Made by a program: the position numbers and the translations under genes
Assembly: GCF_030272615.1 (NCBI RefSeq)
Contig: NC_081405.1
Coordinates: forward strand, 473,668,008 to 473,732,007
Origin: Cryptomeria japonica
Lineage: Eukaryota > Streptophyta > Pinopsida > Cupressales > Cupressaceae
Length of the DNA: 64,000 bases
Direction of reading: 5' to 3'
In this document: piece by piece, positions 1-11,857 of the stretch
Numbering within the stretch: the stretch's first letter is position 1
Layout of the letters: each line of letters opens with the position of its first letter
Notes under the pieces: generated by a model
Told to the model about the DNA's origin: nothing
Seen by the model: only the letters and a program-made list of their open reading frames with translations
Databases searched by the model: none

Positions 1-207
1 AAAATACCAAAACACAGGAACAAGAAAGGAACCACTCCCTTGGCTTCTCTTCTAAGGAAATCTAGCAGAATAGCTCAAGTTGATGTTGGGTATATCTCCT
101 CTTCCCCAGGTCAACCCTCTAACCATAAAGTCAGAGACAAGGAGGCCAGTAAGAACATTGCAAATGGGACCCAGAAGACTCTTAAGGAGTTAGGAATTGG
201 TAAGTAA
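1..207 (+). pseudogene. LINE-A ORF1, C-terminal end
   Basis: An open frame from base 1 to a TAA at 205-207 gives 68 residues of a basic, Ser/Lys-rich tail, including KSSRIAQVDVGY and a final TLKELGIGK. It lies directly before the LINE ORF2 start (2 nt gap) in the normal ORF1-ORF2 order, so I read it as the C-terminus of the ORF1 nucleic-acid-binding (gag-like) protein. The zinc knuckle and RRM-like parts would lie upstream, outside the window. The family call rests on position and composition only. Confidence 0.55.
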
Positions 208-209
208 CT

Positions 210-449
210 ATGAAGATTATCTCTTGAAATATTAGGGGACTCAATAATCCTCATAAACATGACATCATTAGGAATATGATAAGGGATAGTAAACCTAATA
301 TTTTTCTAATTCAAGAAACCAAATTGAGTAGAGAAAAAGTCGAATCTTTGAAGTTTTTCAAAAATGGTAATGTTAGTGGTGGTAGTTTGGAAGGTGCTTC
401 AGGAGGCATAGCTACCATCTGGAACCTTAATACTATCAAAGGACATGTT
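210..449 (+). pseudogene. LINE-A ORF2, endonuclease N-terminus (interrupted)
   Basis: The frame starts at ATG 210 and gives an APE-type endonuclease beginning: an S-x-N-IRGLN strand, then IFLIQETKLS, whose Glu is the metal-binding residue, then GGIATIWN. This enzyme nicks target DNA to prime reverse transcription. The codon for the Trp normally found in the SWN motif is TGA, so the frame is broken at residue 6. The ORF is cut at base 449 by the left end of LTR-A and resumes, after missing sequence, at about 8,186. Confidence 0.85.
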
Positions 450-1544
450 TGTTGGCATTTTTGATGTTTATGTTGTGATTTTCATTGATGGACACACACT
501 TGCATTGAGATCCCCCTTATATGTATGAGCTAGAGCTCAACCGGTATCTTATCCAACTGGTATGTTGTATTCTAGTCTTTAGACTATTGGTGTAGTATGA
601 GGGAGCAGACCAGCATAACACATTCTTACCAGTCTTCATTTTTGTCAAACTGGCAACCGATATTTTGTATGAACTGGTAATACTCTATGATGAGTTACCA
701 ACTGGCATTTTGTGATGAGTTACCAATCCACCGATTGTTTGATGGTGCCAACACACTAACGGTGCTTTTTGTGTCATATTACTGAGTATGTCTAGATTCA
801 TTGAACCTAAGAAATTGTAATGTAATTCTGTTGGACCGACATGAAATCAGTTCCTTTAAAAGGACATCATGTCTAGGGTTTAAGGTTGTTTCTGAAAGGT
901 TTTATATTGTGCTAGGGTTTAAGGTGGTTGTTGAGTTGTTGTAAGAGCGATCTTATCTAAGAAGATCAAGTTGTAACTAAGTGAGACATAGAGAAGACTG
1001 AAGTAATGCTGGAATGCATTAGTAGTGAGCTATACTAGATCTAACCAAGCAGTTTGTGCTATCAGATAGATCAAATACTTGTTAATTACTCACATCTTTG
1101 ACAAGTCTGTAGCCCTTAACCGGGTAGGCCCAAAAGCATTTTGTAAAATCCTCTAACAAGGCGGTTCACTTTTGTGAATCTAAAATCCTCTAGCAAGGTA
1201 GTCTTTAATCAGACTTATCTCCTAAGAGAGATTGAGATTCCTAACAGGATCTGTTCTAGTGAAGAACATTATAAGACCTTAACCGGTCTGGTTTCAATTC
1301 TGCAGATAGTGACTTGTGAGTTCCATCTCATCGTGGTTTTTCCCATTTGGGTTTCCACGTCAAATATCTTGTGTTATGGTTGTATTGCTTTTGTGGGTGA
1401 ATGCTTTATTTGCATTTTGGTTTGCATGTGTGATAACCGGTCTGTCCATTAAATTGTTTTACCAGTTTATCTTCAGACTGTTTAAGTGTTTAAGTACAGA
1501 GATTTTTGGCATACTAATTCACCCCCCCCTCTTAGTATTCATCA
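450..1544 (+). repeat. LTR-A 5' long terminal repeat
   Basis: TG...CA-bounded repeat of 1,095 bp, closely matching 6,994-8,156. By eye the copies differ at scattered single bases and by a deletion of about 68 bp here (near 594) relative to the right LTR. The insertion is therefore not recent. Confidence 0.9.
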
Positions 1545-1545
1545 A

Positions 1546-1563
1546 TTGGTATCAGAGCCTACT
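1546..1563 (+). other. LTR-A primer binding site (tRNA-Met type)
   Basis: TTGGTATCAGAGCC one base after the LTR's terminal CA. TGGTATCAGAGC is complementary to the 3' end of initiator tRNA-Met, the usual primer of plant copia elements. Confidence 0.85.
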
Positions 1564-1594
1564 TTTCTATAAGTTTACCCACTTGGAAAGAGAT

Positions 1595-2953
1595 ATGGGG
1601 GAATACACCTTGAGGGAACTTACTCAATGGCTCACTCAGTCTGAGCAAGCCTATGATGATCTTATGGTCAAATACAAGGCATCTCAAGCAAAAAGGAGAG
1701 AACATGCAGAGAAGCTGATGGAGCTATCTAAAAATAGTTCTGAAGATGAAGCAAATATGGAAGCCATGATTGCAGAAGTAAATAAGCTGAATCATTCAAA
1801 CTCCAATCTCAGAAAGGAGTTGGAAGGACTGACTATCTGGTTTAGTCAAGAGCTTGAGAACTAGAGGAAAGATGAGGATTTGGTAAAGGATAGAGATCAT
1901 GAGATCTCCAAGTTGAAATAAGAGATTAGTGCACTGACTGCTCGCCTACATGAGAGCAGAATGGAAAAAGGAGTACAAGATGAACTGAACATAGCCATCT
2001 CTGAAAATGCAAGCCTAATGGAGACAAATATTGCTATTTCCAAATAACTCTCTGAGTCAAAGGAAATACTTGCTAAGTTCAGCAAAAGTACTATCAAGCT
2101 AGAGCAAAAGCTTGAGTCATCTAGACCAGTAAAGAATACCAATGGACTTGGTTTCTTTGGACATGAGGAAGGAGAATCCTTAGGAACAAATGTTGAAGCA
2201 TCATAGAAGCAACCAACTCTCAAAGGAAAAGGTAAGCAAAAATTCAAACCTGTTTACTTTAACTATCTTAAAGAAGGACACACTGCCAATGTATGTAGGA
2301 GCAAAGCCTACAATAATTTTCCTTACTTTATTAACAATGTACCTAGATCCAATAAGTTCAATGGTCATTGTTATGCATGCAACAAGTTTGGGCATAGAGC
2401 ATTTGAATTCAAGTTTGTGATGAATAACACTAGAAGATATCCTCAAAGGACCCAAGAAATTGGTCCTGAACCTTTTGTGAACCGGAACCACAACTGGTTT
2501 AATGTCTTCAATCATCAGTCAAGAAGTGGTGGCCATCAAGAGGCAACCGGATGGAGAGCAAATTGTATGATCTGTCATGGTCATGGTCACACTGCTACAA
2601 CATGCAGAAGGAAGAATGGAAACATGAACAATGGACCTTGGAGAGTACCTGGATTGGTTTGCTATCACTGCAACAAATTGGGTCACATTGCAAGATTCTG
2701 CAGAAGCAGAAAGAGTATATCTGATGATATACCAGTCACTCAGGAAGGAGAAATTGATGTTGAAACAATTCAAGTGGACATGAACAAAACGTAGAGGAAG
2801 AAACCAACAATGTTGGAAGAGGAACCGATTTCTGCACCTAGTGTGGAAATATCAGAACCGGCAAACTAAGCTCCAAAGAGGCTTAGGGGGAGCAAATGGC
2901 AAAATGTTTCTGAACCCTTGGTTACACTGGTAAAAGACCTAATCGGTATGTGA
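1595..2953 (+). pseudogene. LTR-A gag with multiple zinc knuckles
   Basis: One frame from ATG 1,595 to TGA 2,951 (452 codons) with internal TAG and TAA stops and no net frameshift. The N-terminal half is a heptad-like, Glu/Lys-rich coiled coil (about residues 1-190). The C-terminal part carries CCHC knuckles: two complete ones, CMICHGHGHTATTC and CYHCNKLGHIARFC (both C-x2-C-x4-H-x4-C), and two degenerate ones upstream (a Tyr in place of a Cys near 2,265; final Cys lost near 2,410). Gag would coat and package element RNA in virus-like particles. The normal gag N-terminal capsid domain is not obvious. The frame ends just after an LRGSKWQN motif. Confidence 0.75.
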
Positions 2954-3317
2954 TACCTGTCGCTTGGTAGAAGACCAGAAATGGTAAAAAGGCAAATTGG
3001 GGTTTACGCCCTAATAGATGAGCATTAATGGCAGTAGGTGAGAGACATGTATAAAACCATATTTCAAATCATTTCTCACTATCTGTTTTCGAGCAAAGAA
3101 AAGTTTTTCAAAGTGCAGAGAAAAGAAAACGCGATTTGAGCTAAGATTTCAAGAAATTGAATAATCTTGAAGGAGATTCAAATTCAGTTTGCAAACGGTC
3201 AAGTGGAGAACACAAAGCAGTGATTTGGCAACCAACAGAGTGTGGAGTGAAGGAGAATCAGGAAGCCCTAAATTCATGTTTTAAAGGTATTTTTTCATGT
3301 TCTTAAAATACTCTACA
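2954..3317 (+). other. LTR-A spacer between gag and aORF-1
   Basis: About 360 bp with no sustained reading frame. It could hold a leader or internal promoter for aORF-1; a TATA-like ATGTATAAAACC lies near 3,048, but nothing proves it. Confidence 0.4.
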
Positions 3318-6300
3318 ATGGCTTCCGCATCTCATACCAGTTCTAGTACATCCATTGAGTTAGAAAATTTCATTCAAAGGAAGTCAAAGTATAATGCCTT
3401 ATCACAATTTCCGGTTAGAGTAATAGTAGAAGAGGGAATTTTTGACTATATTGATTACAAAATAGAAGACCTAGGGTCTTTAGCTATTCAAACCCAGTTA
3501 GGTTTATTTTGCGGCAAGGACAAGAAAATCAAACTGGAATACAGTATCTTAGAGAAGAAGAAACTCCACAATGCTATATACTTTCTAGAAGACTTTACAG
3601 AGGATCATATTAGGATCATTTTGAGTAGAGTCCATGGTGACAAGATGTACCTAGAGAGGATGCATGTTATCATGCCACAGGCAATTCATGCAGTCACCAG
3701 TTTTTGCAACACAGGGGTAGTGCCAGCCCTAAGAACGGTAAGCAAAACAAAAATGACCAAGCTCACCAATTCAACAAGCGACTCACAAGGTATGACAGTT
3801 AATCCTATCAAGGATGATCTGGTGAAGTATGCCTACATGGTGATAGGCTACAAAATATTCTCAGCCAACAGGATTAATTCTGTATCTACTATAGTGGTAA
3901 ATGCTGCTTATCGGATGATTAAAGAGGATGCATCATTTGACCTGTGCACCGGTATGCAGAGGCAACTCCTGTCTAATCTGAAGTCGATTAGACAGGATAA
4001 TGCACTGAGATTCAAGTTCGGACAACTATTGTTTGGGTTGTTCTTCTATTTCCAAGGTTACTTTACTAGAGTAGGAGATGTCCTGTGGTCTCCTGACCAA
4101 TCAGTAACCAAGCAGATCAAGGAAAGCATTCAAGCTATCGGAACCAGTTACCCTGATGTGCTGAACAAATATTTTGATGAGTTTAGACAAAAGATGAGCC
4201 AAAGGATGAGGATATCAGGTGATATTGTTAAGAAATATGAGGATGACATCTGTTTCACCATCCAGGTGGATAAATGCTTAATGGAGGCTATTGAGCCTAG
4301 AATGGAAGAAGTGGAGCCAATGGGCTATGAGGTGATGTACGATATGCTGGAAGGGTATGCCTCAACCCTTATTGCCTCACCTCTTGATCCTAAGGAAAAG
4401 AGGAAAGGAACCTATCTAGAGAGGATTGCACTGACCAAGGAACCCTCTGTTAAGAAAGGAAAAGAACCGGTAGCAAAGAAAGCAAAGGAAGTGCCTGCAG
4501 CATCGGCACCGGCTACTACTACAACTCCAAGAGTGACCAAGTGGTCACTTGCAAAGAAGAAACTGGAAGTGGCACTGGCAAAAGTCTTTGAAAGAAAAAG
4601 GAAGACTAAGTCAAATGAACCAGACTTTGAGGAGACTGAGTCTGAGGAGATGCCAAAGAAGGCCAGACAGATGAAGAAGATGAAGAAGAATGAACCAGCA
4701 GTGTCAGCACTGGTAAATATTGATATCTCCTCATATAAACCTTTGACACATTGTCAAAGAATAGTAAAGAATATTAGGAGAAAATTACTGCATGATTTAG
4801 TAGATTATTGTGATGATTTTAATGGTGAGGAGAAAGATGAAGTACTACAGGAGATTATTATTTATTTGTGTAAAAATGACCGGTTGCCATTAGAGATTAA
4901 ATCTCAGACACCGGATTCATTATATAAGGCATTAGATAATAAATGACGCATTGCCATAGAAAAAGAACATGAGATTAGGGAGAAAGTCTTTGCACAGTAC
5001 TTTCTCGACCTCTCAAACTCAGAATTATTCGATGTTTTGGACCAAAATAAAGGGCTCTTCTTCACAAGGAGAAGAAGACTCTGGCTGTTAGAGGGAAGAA
5101 TTGATGATGTTGAAAAAGACACTCATCAGCATATGAATCATGCTATTCAAGCTCACAAAGCACGTATGGCCAACCTGCAAGTGGAAAAAGAACCGGTCAT
5201 ATCCAAACCGGATGAAGTTTTTGATGAAGAAGGAAACCCAGTGGAAGAACCAATCGACACTATTGATGTCGATGCACTGGACATAGAAGATGTCACTCAG
5301 GACATACCTTCTGAGGGAACAGAATAGGTGCAACAAGCTGAACAGGGCAGTGAGCAAGCTGAGGACAGACAGGAAGCAACTAAGGAATAGGAAGAGAAAA
5401 AGAAGAGGGATGAAGATGAGAAAAAGAGAAAAGAGGAAGAGAAGAGAAAAGAGGAAGAGGAGAAATGAAAAGATGAAGAGAAAAAGAAGCAAGAAGATGA
5501 GAGGAAAAAGAAGGAAGAAGATGATAAGGAAGAAAAGAAGAAGAAGGAAGAAGAAAAGAAGAAGAGGGAAGAGGAAAAGAAGAAGAAGGAAGAGGAGGAT
5601 AAAGAAAAGGAAAAGCAGAAGGAAGAAGAAAAGAAGAAGAAGGAAGAGGAAGAGAAAGAAGAGGAGAAGAGGAAGGAAGCAGAGAGGAAAAAGAAAGAAG
5701 AGGAAGACAAGGAACAAGAAAAGAAGAAGGAAGCAGAGAAAAAGAAGAAGGAAGAAGCAGACAAGGCAGCGGAAGTGATGAAGAGCACATAGATGTAGAC
5801 TCTGAAGGCAACCGGGAGTCAAGACAAACCAGATGCTATCTCCAGTCCTATCGATCTCTAGTTTGCAAGTGAGTCAGAGCTAATGCAGAGCATCAAGTTT
5901 TCTCAAGAGTGCCTTGAAATCATATGAAGGAAAAAGGAGCAAGATATAATTCAAGCGGCTGTAGACAACCTTACCAGTTTGATCCCCGGTACCAATCTTC
6001 CTAACACTGAATCATCGCTAGCACAACTTAAACTACTATGTACTGTAGTGGATGATTAGGTGCAGAGCCTGGAAGAAGCATCTGAGGCAATTGTCAAGAA
6101 AGAGCATCAAAAGTTTCTTAACATTGCTCTAGTGAAAAAGTTGAATGAACTCTGGTCTGAACTTCTGAAAGACCAAAAGGATATAAGGGACTCTTTGGAT
6201 GAGGGAAATCTGCTGCTAAGCAAAATCTATCAACCCCATCTATTCTACGATGATGTGCTAGCTCAAAAGAAAAAGATTCAAATGGACTTACAGTCTTACT

Positions 6301-6659
6301 TGAGCACATTTAAGCCACCTTATGATTCCTGTGCAACTTATGGGCAAACTGTTCATCGGTTTCAGATCTAGTCAGCCAAAATGGAGCAAGAGATCAGTAC
6401 ACGGTCTAGAGATTTGTAGGAGCTACAACTAGTTTTACTTTTGTGTCTGCAAATTCTTTAGAAGTGTTATCTGAACCTGGATGCCTTGACACTTACGCAG
6501 GAGATGAGCATAGTTGATGCCATGGAAGAATAGGTATCCCAGATGCAAACAAAGAAAGAAGTGGCCACCTCCCTACTTGAGTCCTGGTCTCTATCCATGA
6601 AACAATTTTTGTAGGACTATAAATCGGTTGTTGACAAGTATTATTCCTTCTTGTCATAA
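3318..6659 (+). pseudogene. aORF-1: giant non-pol ORF of LTR-A, function unknown
   Basis: A single frame of 1,113 codons from ATG 3,318 (context ACAATGGCTTCC) to TAA 6,657, occupying the place where pol should be. It is open for the first 542 codons. After that come 14 in-frame stops (11 TAG, 3 TGA) and no frameshift. Residues about 20-370 look globular and helical, with an IKDDLVKYAYMV...RFKFGQLLFGLFFYF block near residues 163-250. Residues 370-470 are Lys/Glu/Pro/Ala-rich. Residues about 690-820 are an almost pure Glu/Lys run, likely a long helix. The rest is coiled coil (for example LNELWSELLKDQKDI) and ends DKYYSFLS. I see no protease, RT, RNase H or integrase motif, signal peptide or membrane segment. 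I do not recognise the family. Possible roles as a gag-like structural or chromatin-binding protein are speculation. Confidence 0.7.
5386..5765 (+). repeat. Polypurine (GA-rich) tract inside aORF-1
   Basis: About 380 bp made almost only of A and G on the plus strand, built from GAAGAG/AAGAAG-like units with very few pyrimidines. It encodes the Glu/Lys run of aORF-1. Such mirror-like purine tracts can form triplex DNA and can expand by slippage. Long Phe/Leu/Ser frames on the opposite strand are by-products of this composition. Confidence 0.85.
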
Positions 6660-6993
6660 ACTTTTATTATTTTAATACTAAATGGAAACAAGGTTGTTCA
6701 GTGGTACTTTGTCATTGTTGGCAAAAGGGGAGAAGTACTCTATCTATTTTGGAGAAGAATAGGGAGAAGTATCTGGCTTTAAAATTTTGATATATGTTTT
6801 GATATATGCTATATGCTCTGATATCTCAATGTTTATGCTCTATATGCAAAATTGCTATACATTGTATTGATTAAGGGATAGTGTATATGCTTAGGGGGAG
6901 CAAATTTGTTAAAGGCATGGTTTTTGTTGTAAAACACTTAGATGTCAAAATTTTATTTTCCTAAGTGTTGCCATCAATGCCAAAGGGGGAGAT
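6660..6993 (+). other. LTR-A 3' untranslated region and polypurine tract
   Basis: Non-coding sequence between aORF-1 and the right LTR. It ends in CATCAATGCCAAAGGGGGAG followed by AT and then the LTR's TGTTGGC. The purine run at about 6,982-6,992 is the expected plus-strand primer. Confidence 0.8.
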
Positions 6994-8156
6994 TGTTGGC
7001 ATTTTTGATGTTTATGTTGTGATTGTCATTGATGGACACACACTTGCATTGAGATCCCCCTTATATGTATGAGCTAGAGCTCAACCAGTATCTATTCCAA
7101 CTGGTATGTTGTATTCTAGTCTTTAGACTATTGGTGATTTTGCAGAATGTGTTTCCCGGTTTGAAGTGGCATGTCGACCCCAAGCGGTTTGCAGATCTCA
7201 AGCGGTACGAGGGAGCAAAGCGACATAACACATTCTTACCACTCTTCATTTTTGTCAAACCAACAACCAGTATTTTGTATGAACTAGTAATACTCGGTGA
7301 TGAGTTACCAACCGACATTTTGTGATGAGTTACCAATCCACCGATTGTTTGATGGTACCGACACACTAACGGTGCTTTTTGTGTCATGTTACTGAGTATG
7401 TCTAGATTCATTGAACCTAGGAAATTGTAATGTAATCCTATTGGACCAACATGAAATCAGATTCCTTTAAAAGGACATCATGTCTAGGGTTTAAGGTTGT
7501 TGCTGAAAGGTTTTATGTTGTGTTAGGGTTTAAGGTGGTTGTTGAGTTGTTGTAAGAGCGATCTTATCTAAGAAGATCAAGTTGTAACTAAGTGAGACAT
7601 AGAGAAGACTGAAGTAATGCTGGAATGCATTAGCAGTGAGCTATACTAGATCTAACCAAGCAGTTTGTGCTATCAGATAGATCAAATACTTGTTAATTAC
7701 TCACATCTTTGACAAGTCTGTAGCCCTTAACCAGGTAGGCCCAAAATCCTTTTATAAAATCATCTAACAAGGTGGTTCACTTCTTTGAATCTAAAATCCT
7801 CTAGTAAGGTAGTCTTTAATCAAACTTATCTCCTAACAGAGATTGAGATTCCTAACAGGATATGTTCTGGTGAAGAACATTGTAAGACCTTAACCGGTCT
7901 GGTTTCTATTATGTAGATAGTGACTTGTGAGTTCCATCTCACCGTGGTTTTTCCCATTCGGGCTTCCACATCAAATATCTTGTGTTATGGTTGTATTGCT
8001 TTTGTGGGTGAATGCTTTATTTGCATTTTGGTTTGCATGTGTGATAATCGGTCTGTTCGTTAAATTGTTTTATCGGTTTATCTTCAGACTGTTTAAGTAT
8101 TTAAGTACAGAGATTTTTGGCATACTAATTCACCCCCCCCCTCTTAGTATTCATCA
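6994..8156 (+). repeat. LTR-A 3' long terminal repeat
   Basis: 1,163 bp, from TGTTGGC right after the polypurine tract to CA at 8,156. It keeps the 68 bp missing from the left LTR. The CACCCCCCCC run before its end is one base longer than in the left copy. Confidence 0.9.
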
Positions 8157-8186
8157 ATTGGTATCAGAGCCTACTTTTCTATAAGT
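8157..8186 (+). other. Orphan primer binding site and internal stub after the 3' LTR
   Basis: Thirty bases identical to those following the left LTR (1,545-1,574), including TTGGTATCAGAGCC. A normal 3' LTR is not followed by a primer site. LINE-A coding resumes immediately afterwards. Confidence 0.85.
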
Positions 8187-11100
8187 ACAAGGATGCAATT
8201 AATTCTTGAGCTCTCAATGATGTGGAAATATAGGGATGTAATTACACTTGGACTAACAGGAGAACTGTTAATGATCTTATCCAAGTTTGTCTTGACAGGA
8301 CTCTCATCTCTAATGACTGGTATAGTCATTATTTTTGTTCTCTATCGGCCCACATTCGGGTTGGGTCAAATCACTTTCCTATCACCTTCATTGCTGACTC
8401 AATTAATAGAAGGAGACACTTCCCCTTCAAATTTGAAAAAATGTGGACCCTTCACCCAGATATCAAAAGTAATATTCAGAAATGGTGGAGTATCCAAGTT
8501 GAGGGAATTGCTATGTATAGAGTTGTTAAGAAGCTTAAAAGTGTAAAGGATAACATAAGACTCTAGAATAAATCTAGCTTTGGGAATATCTTTGAGGCCA
8601 AAGGTAAAGTCCAGGAAGACCTTAAAAAAATGCAGGCCCAAATTTAGAAGGATGGTTTCAGTACTGTGTCCATTGCTGATGAAAATGAGACTCTCAAAAA
8701 ATACCATGATATCATTGCTAAAGAGGAAACTTTCTAGAAGCAGAGATCAAGATGCATTTGGCTTAAGGAAGGAAATAGGAATACTAGATTCTTTCATATG
8801 TTGGCGATCAAGCATAAAGAAGCTAATAGGATAACCAAACTAATGGTGGATAATGGGGAGTTGGTCAAGGAGGAAGAAATAAGGAATGAAGCTAAAAGGT
8901 ATTTCTTGGAACTGCTCAAGAGGGATCACAGATTGGATGTTGAAGCTCAAACTTCTTTCCTTCATAACATCCCTTGTCTCATTGATGATCAAATGAACAT
9001 CTCCCTCTCTTCCATTCCTTTGATCTTGGAAATAAAAAATGTTGTTTTTTCCTTTGATGGTAACAAAGCGCCTGGCCCAGATGGTTTCCCCATGTTCTTT
9101 TTTCAAGATTTCTAGGATATTGTCGGGAAAGATGTCTCCAACGGGGTCAAGGAATATTTTGGGGCTAGAAAACTTTTGAAAGAAATCAATGGTACTTTCA
9201 TTTCTCTCATCCCCAAAACCCAAGGTGCTAACTCTATGGACAAGTTTAGACCTCTCAGTCTTTGCAATTCTTTTTATAAGATTATCTCCGAGGTTCTTAC
9301 TACTAGAGTCTTGTTTGTCCTTCCTGCCTTGATCAATCACTGGCAAAATGGTTTTGTCCCTGGAAGACAAATTCTTGACTCTATTATAACTGTCCATGAG
9401 AAAATTCATTCTCTTGTTAGAGCTAAGAAGCAGGGTCTCATCCTCAAGCTTGATCTCTCCAAAGCCTATGACAAGGTTGACTGGCCTTTTCTTGTGAAGG
9501 TTCTTATGGCTTTTGGTTTCTCCACTAGAGTTATTGACCTCCTCAACCATCTTATCACCTCTGCCTCTTTTGTTGTTCTTGTCAATGGTTCCCCATCCCT
9601 CTTCTTCCAAGCTTCTAGAGGACTAAGGCAAGGGGATCCCATAACCCCCATCCTCTTCATCATTATGCCAGAATGTTTTGGAAGGTCAATGGAAAATATG
9701 GTTTTGCAAGGCTCCTTTAAGGGACTCCAACCTTCTTCTGCTGACCTTATTTGTTCCCACCAACATTTTGTCGATGATACTATTATCATGGGGGAATCTA
9801 GTATCTCTGAAACTAAAATCTTGAAGAGTAGTCTTTGTAAGTTTGCCTCAGCTTCTGGTCATTTTATTAACTGGGTCAAAAGCAAAGTTTTTTTCATCAA
9901 TACTCCTAAGAGAAGACAATAGAGAATCAATAGAATCCTAGATTGTAGGATTGCTGATCTTCTTGCGACCTATCTTGGTCTCCCCATGGGCATTGAACCT
10001 CCTAATACTTTTTGGAGCTCTCTAGGGGATAAATTTCATAAAAAACTAGCTGGTTGGAAAGGAGCCCTTTTAAGTCGGGCTGGAAAGCTCCAACTACTTA
10101 AAGCTTCTCTTTAAAGTATACTGATTTATGCCCTGTCTTTTCAGAATTCTAGTTAAGTATGCTGACGTAATCGAAAAAATTCAAAGAAAATTCCTATTGT
10201 TTGGGGTTGAGGACAAGAAAAGAATGTCTCTGGTGGCTTGGGACTAGGTTTGTAGACTGAAAAGTAAAGGAGGTCTGGGCCTGAGGAGAATCCAAACCTT
10301 AAATGAAGCTCTCCTGTCCAAACAGGTTTGGAGAATGTTCCATTCAAACACTGAATGGTGTAAAATTTGGCAAAGTAAGTACTCTCTTCTGTCCTCCTCT
10401 CTTTCTTCTTTTATCAATTCAGAATTCAGTATTAATGGATCCCACATATGGAATCATGCCTCTAAGTGCAAAGAAAGAAATGCTAAAGGAGTGATCTGGA
10501 AAGTAGGAAATGGTAAGAAAGTTAAATTCTGGGAGGACCCCTGGCTTTTTTATAAACCCTTGACTGAAATCAATGAATGGGCCCTCCATGCTCCCTCCTG
10601 TATTAGAACTTTTTGCTCCTTAGTTGCTGAGTACTAGTTTGGTAACAAATGGCAGAACATTGAAAATATCCACCCTAGCCTTTCTAAGCTCAAGATCCAT
10701 CTATCTTCGGTCTGGTTGAATAAATAGGAAGACTCCCTTATTTGGAAACATGAACCCAAATGTACTTTAACTGTTTCCTCTATGTATTGTGTCCTTTCCC
10801 CCACCCCTCCTGATAATCCTTACTGGTCTAAAGCCTAGATTAAGGGTCTTACCCCCAAAGTCAATTTTTTCTACTGGACCATCCTTCAAAATAAGATCTT
10901 GACCCTAGACAACCTAAAGGGCAGAGGCTTTGCCTTCCCTAATAGATGTGCTCTATGTCTTTAGGAGGAAGAGTCTGTGGACCACCTGGCCATCCACTGT
11001 TCCTATTCTACCTCAGTCTAGGAAATATTTCTTAAAAGTTTTAGCATTGATTGGGTGTTTCCTAACACTATCAGTGAATTGTTTTCCTCTTGGAATTTTC

Positions 11101-11857
11101 ATTGGACTAACTCCTTTTTGAGATCTCTATGGCAGCTATCTCTACCTCACATTCTATGGGGACTATGGAAAGAAAGAAACAATCGTATCTTCAGGGACTT
11201 ATCCCTCAATTAGGATATTGTGTTCCAAAAAATTCAATGGGCGATTGTGGAAAATATTGGGATCATTGAGGGTCCCTGTTTCTAGAACAACCCCCTAGAA
11301 TCAAATATTTTAAGCTCATGGAATTTCAAGATTGCTGACAGTTCTAACCCCAACCAAAATAAAAGACTTGAAGCTAAATGGAAAACCCCCCCTTATGGTT
11401 GGTTCAAAGTTAATTTTGATGGTGCTGCAAAAGGTAACCCGAGCCCTGCAGGTTGTGGAGCTATTCTTAGAGATGATAAAGGAATTTGCAAGGAAATGGT
11501 TGTTGTCCCAATTGGAAGCCAAACAAACCATAAAGCTGAAGCAATGGCAACTCTCCAAGGTATTCTCCTTGCTAAAAAATGGAATTGCCCCTACTTATGG
11601 ATTGAAGGGGACTCAAACAATATCATTAAATGTCTTAAGGGGACCTCAAAGCCCTCATGGTCAATCAACAATATCATTAAAGCCGCTAAAGACCTTATCA
11701 ACACTTTTAAAAAAGTTACATATCCCACATCTACCATGAGGCCAATGGCTCTGCTAACTGGGCTGCCAATGTGGCGGTTAACAAAGATGAAATGATTACG
11801 TGGATGGGAGAACAAGGACTCCCTGAAAATGTCAGACTAATCATTTTTAAGGACTGA
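8186..11857 (+). pseudogene. LINE-A ORF2: late endonuclease, RT, zinc-finger region, RNase H
   Basis: The frame re-enters in the endonuclease (GCNYTWTNRR, then SNHFPI) and continues into RT. RT motifs: KAPGPDGFP (9,067), FRPLSLCNS, DLSKAYDKVDW (9,450), SRGLRQGDPI (9,615) and HFVDDTI (9,766), with both catalytic Asp residues kept. A C-terminal Cys/His region follows (CALCL...HLAIHC near 10,950). RNase H comes last: VNFDGAAKGNPSPAGCG (11,411), KAEAMA and WIEGDS. The last acidic residue (HEANGSANW) appears to be Asn. The protein would reverse-transcribe element RNA at a nicked target. It has several in-frame TAG stops and frameshifts (near 10,140 and 11,715, among others), so it is dead. The final TGA is at 11,855. 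Confidence 0.88.

Larger units (their letters stand above)
450..8186 (+). mobile_element. LTR-A, copia-like LTR retrotransposon without pol
   Basis: Two direct LTRs (450-1,544 and 6,994-8,156) start TGTTGGCATT and end CA. A tRNA-Met-type primer binding site (TGGTATCAGAGC) follows the left LTR, and a polypurine tract (AAAGGGGGAGA) precedes the right LTR. The interior holds a gag with several CCHC knuckles and a very long unknown ORF, but no protease, integrase or RT, so the element would need enzymes from elsewhere. Primer site, tract and gag style fit copia, but without pol the superfamily is inferred. The right LTR is followed by a second copy of the primer site and 30 nt of internal sequence, so this may be the remains of a tandem pair. 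I found no target-site duplication. Confidence 0.82.

Noticed and set aside
5088-5822. Long minus-strand frames rich in Phe, Leu and Ser
   Set aside because: They are the antisense of the polypurine tract; three frames stay open because of composition, not selection.
4944-6614. Reassigned or read-through TAG codons in aORF-1
   Set aside because: Mixed TAG and TGA stops also occur in dead elements here, and the host PAR1-like gene ends with TAG. Deamination is simpler.
450-8186. ATGTT at 445-449 as a target-site duplication of LTR-A
   Set aside because: The bases after the right LTR are the orphan primer site, and after the stub ACAAG; neither matches.
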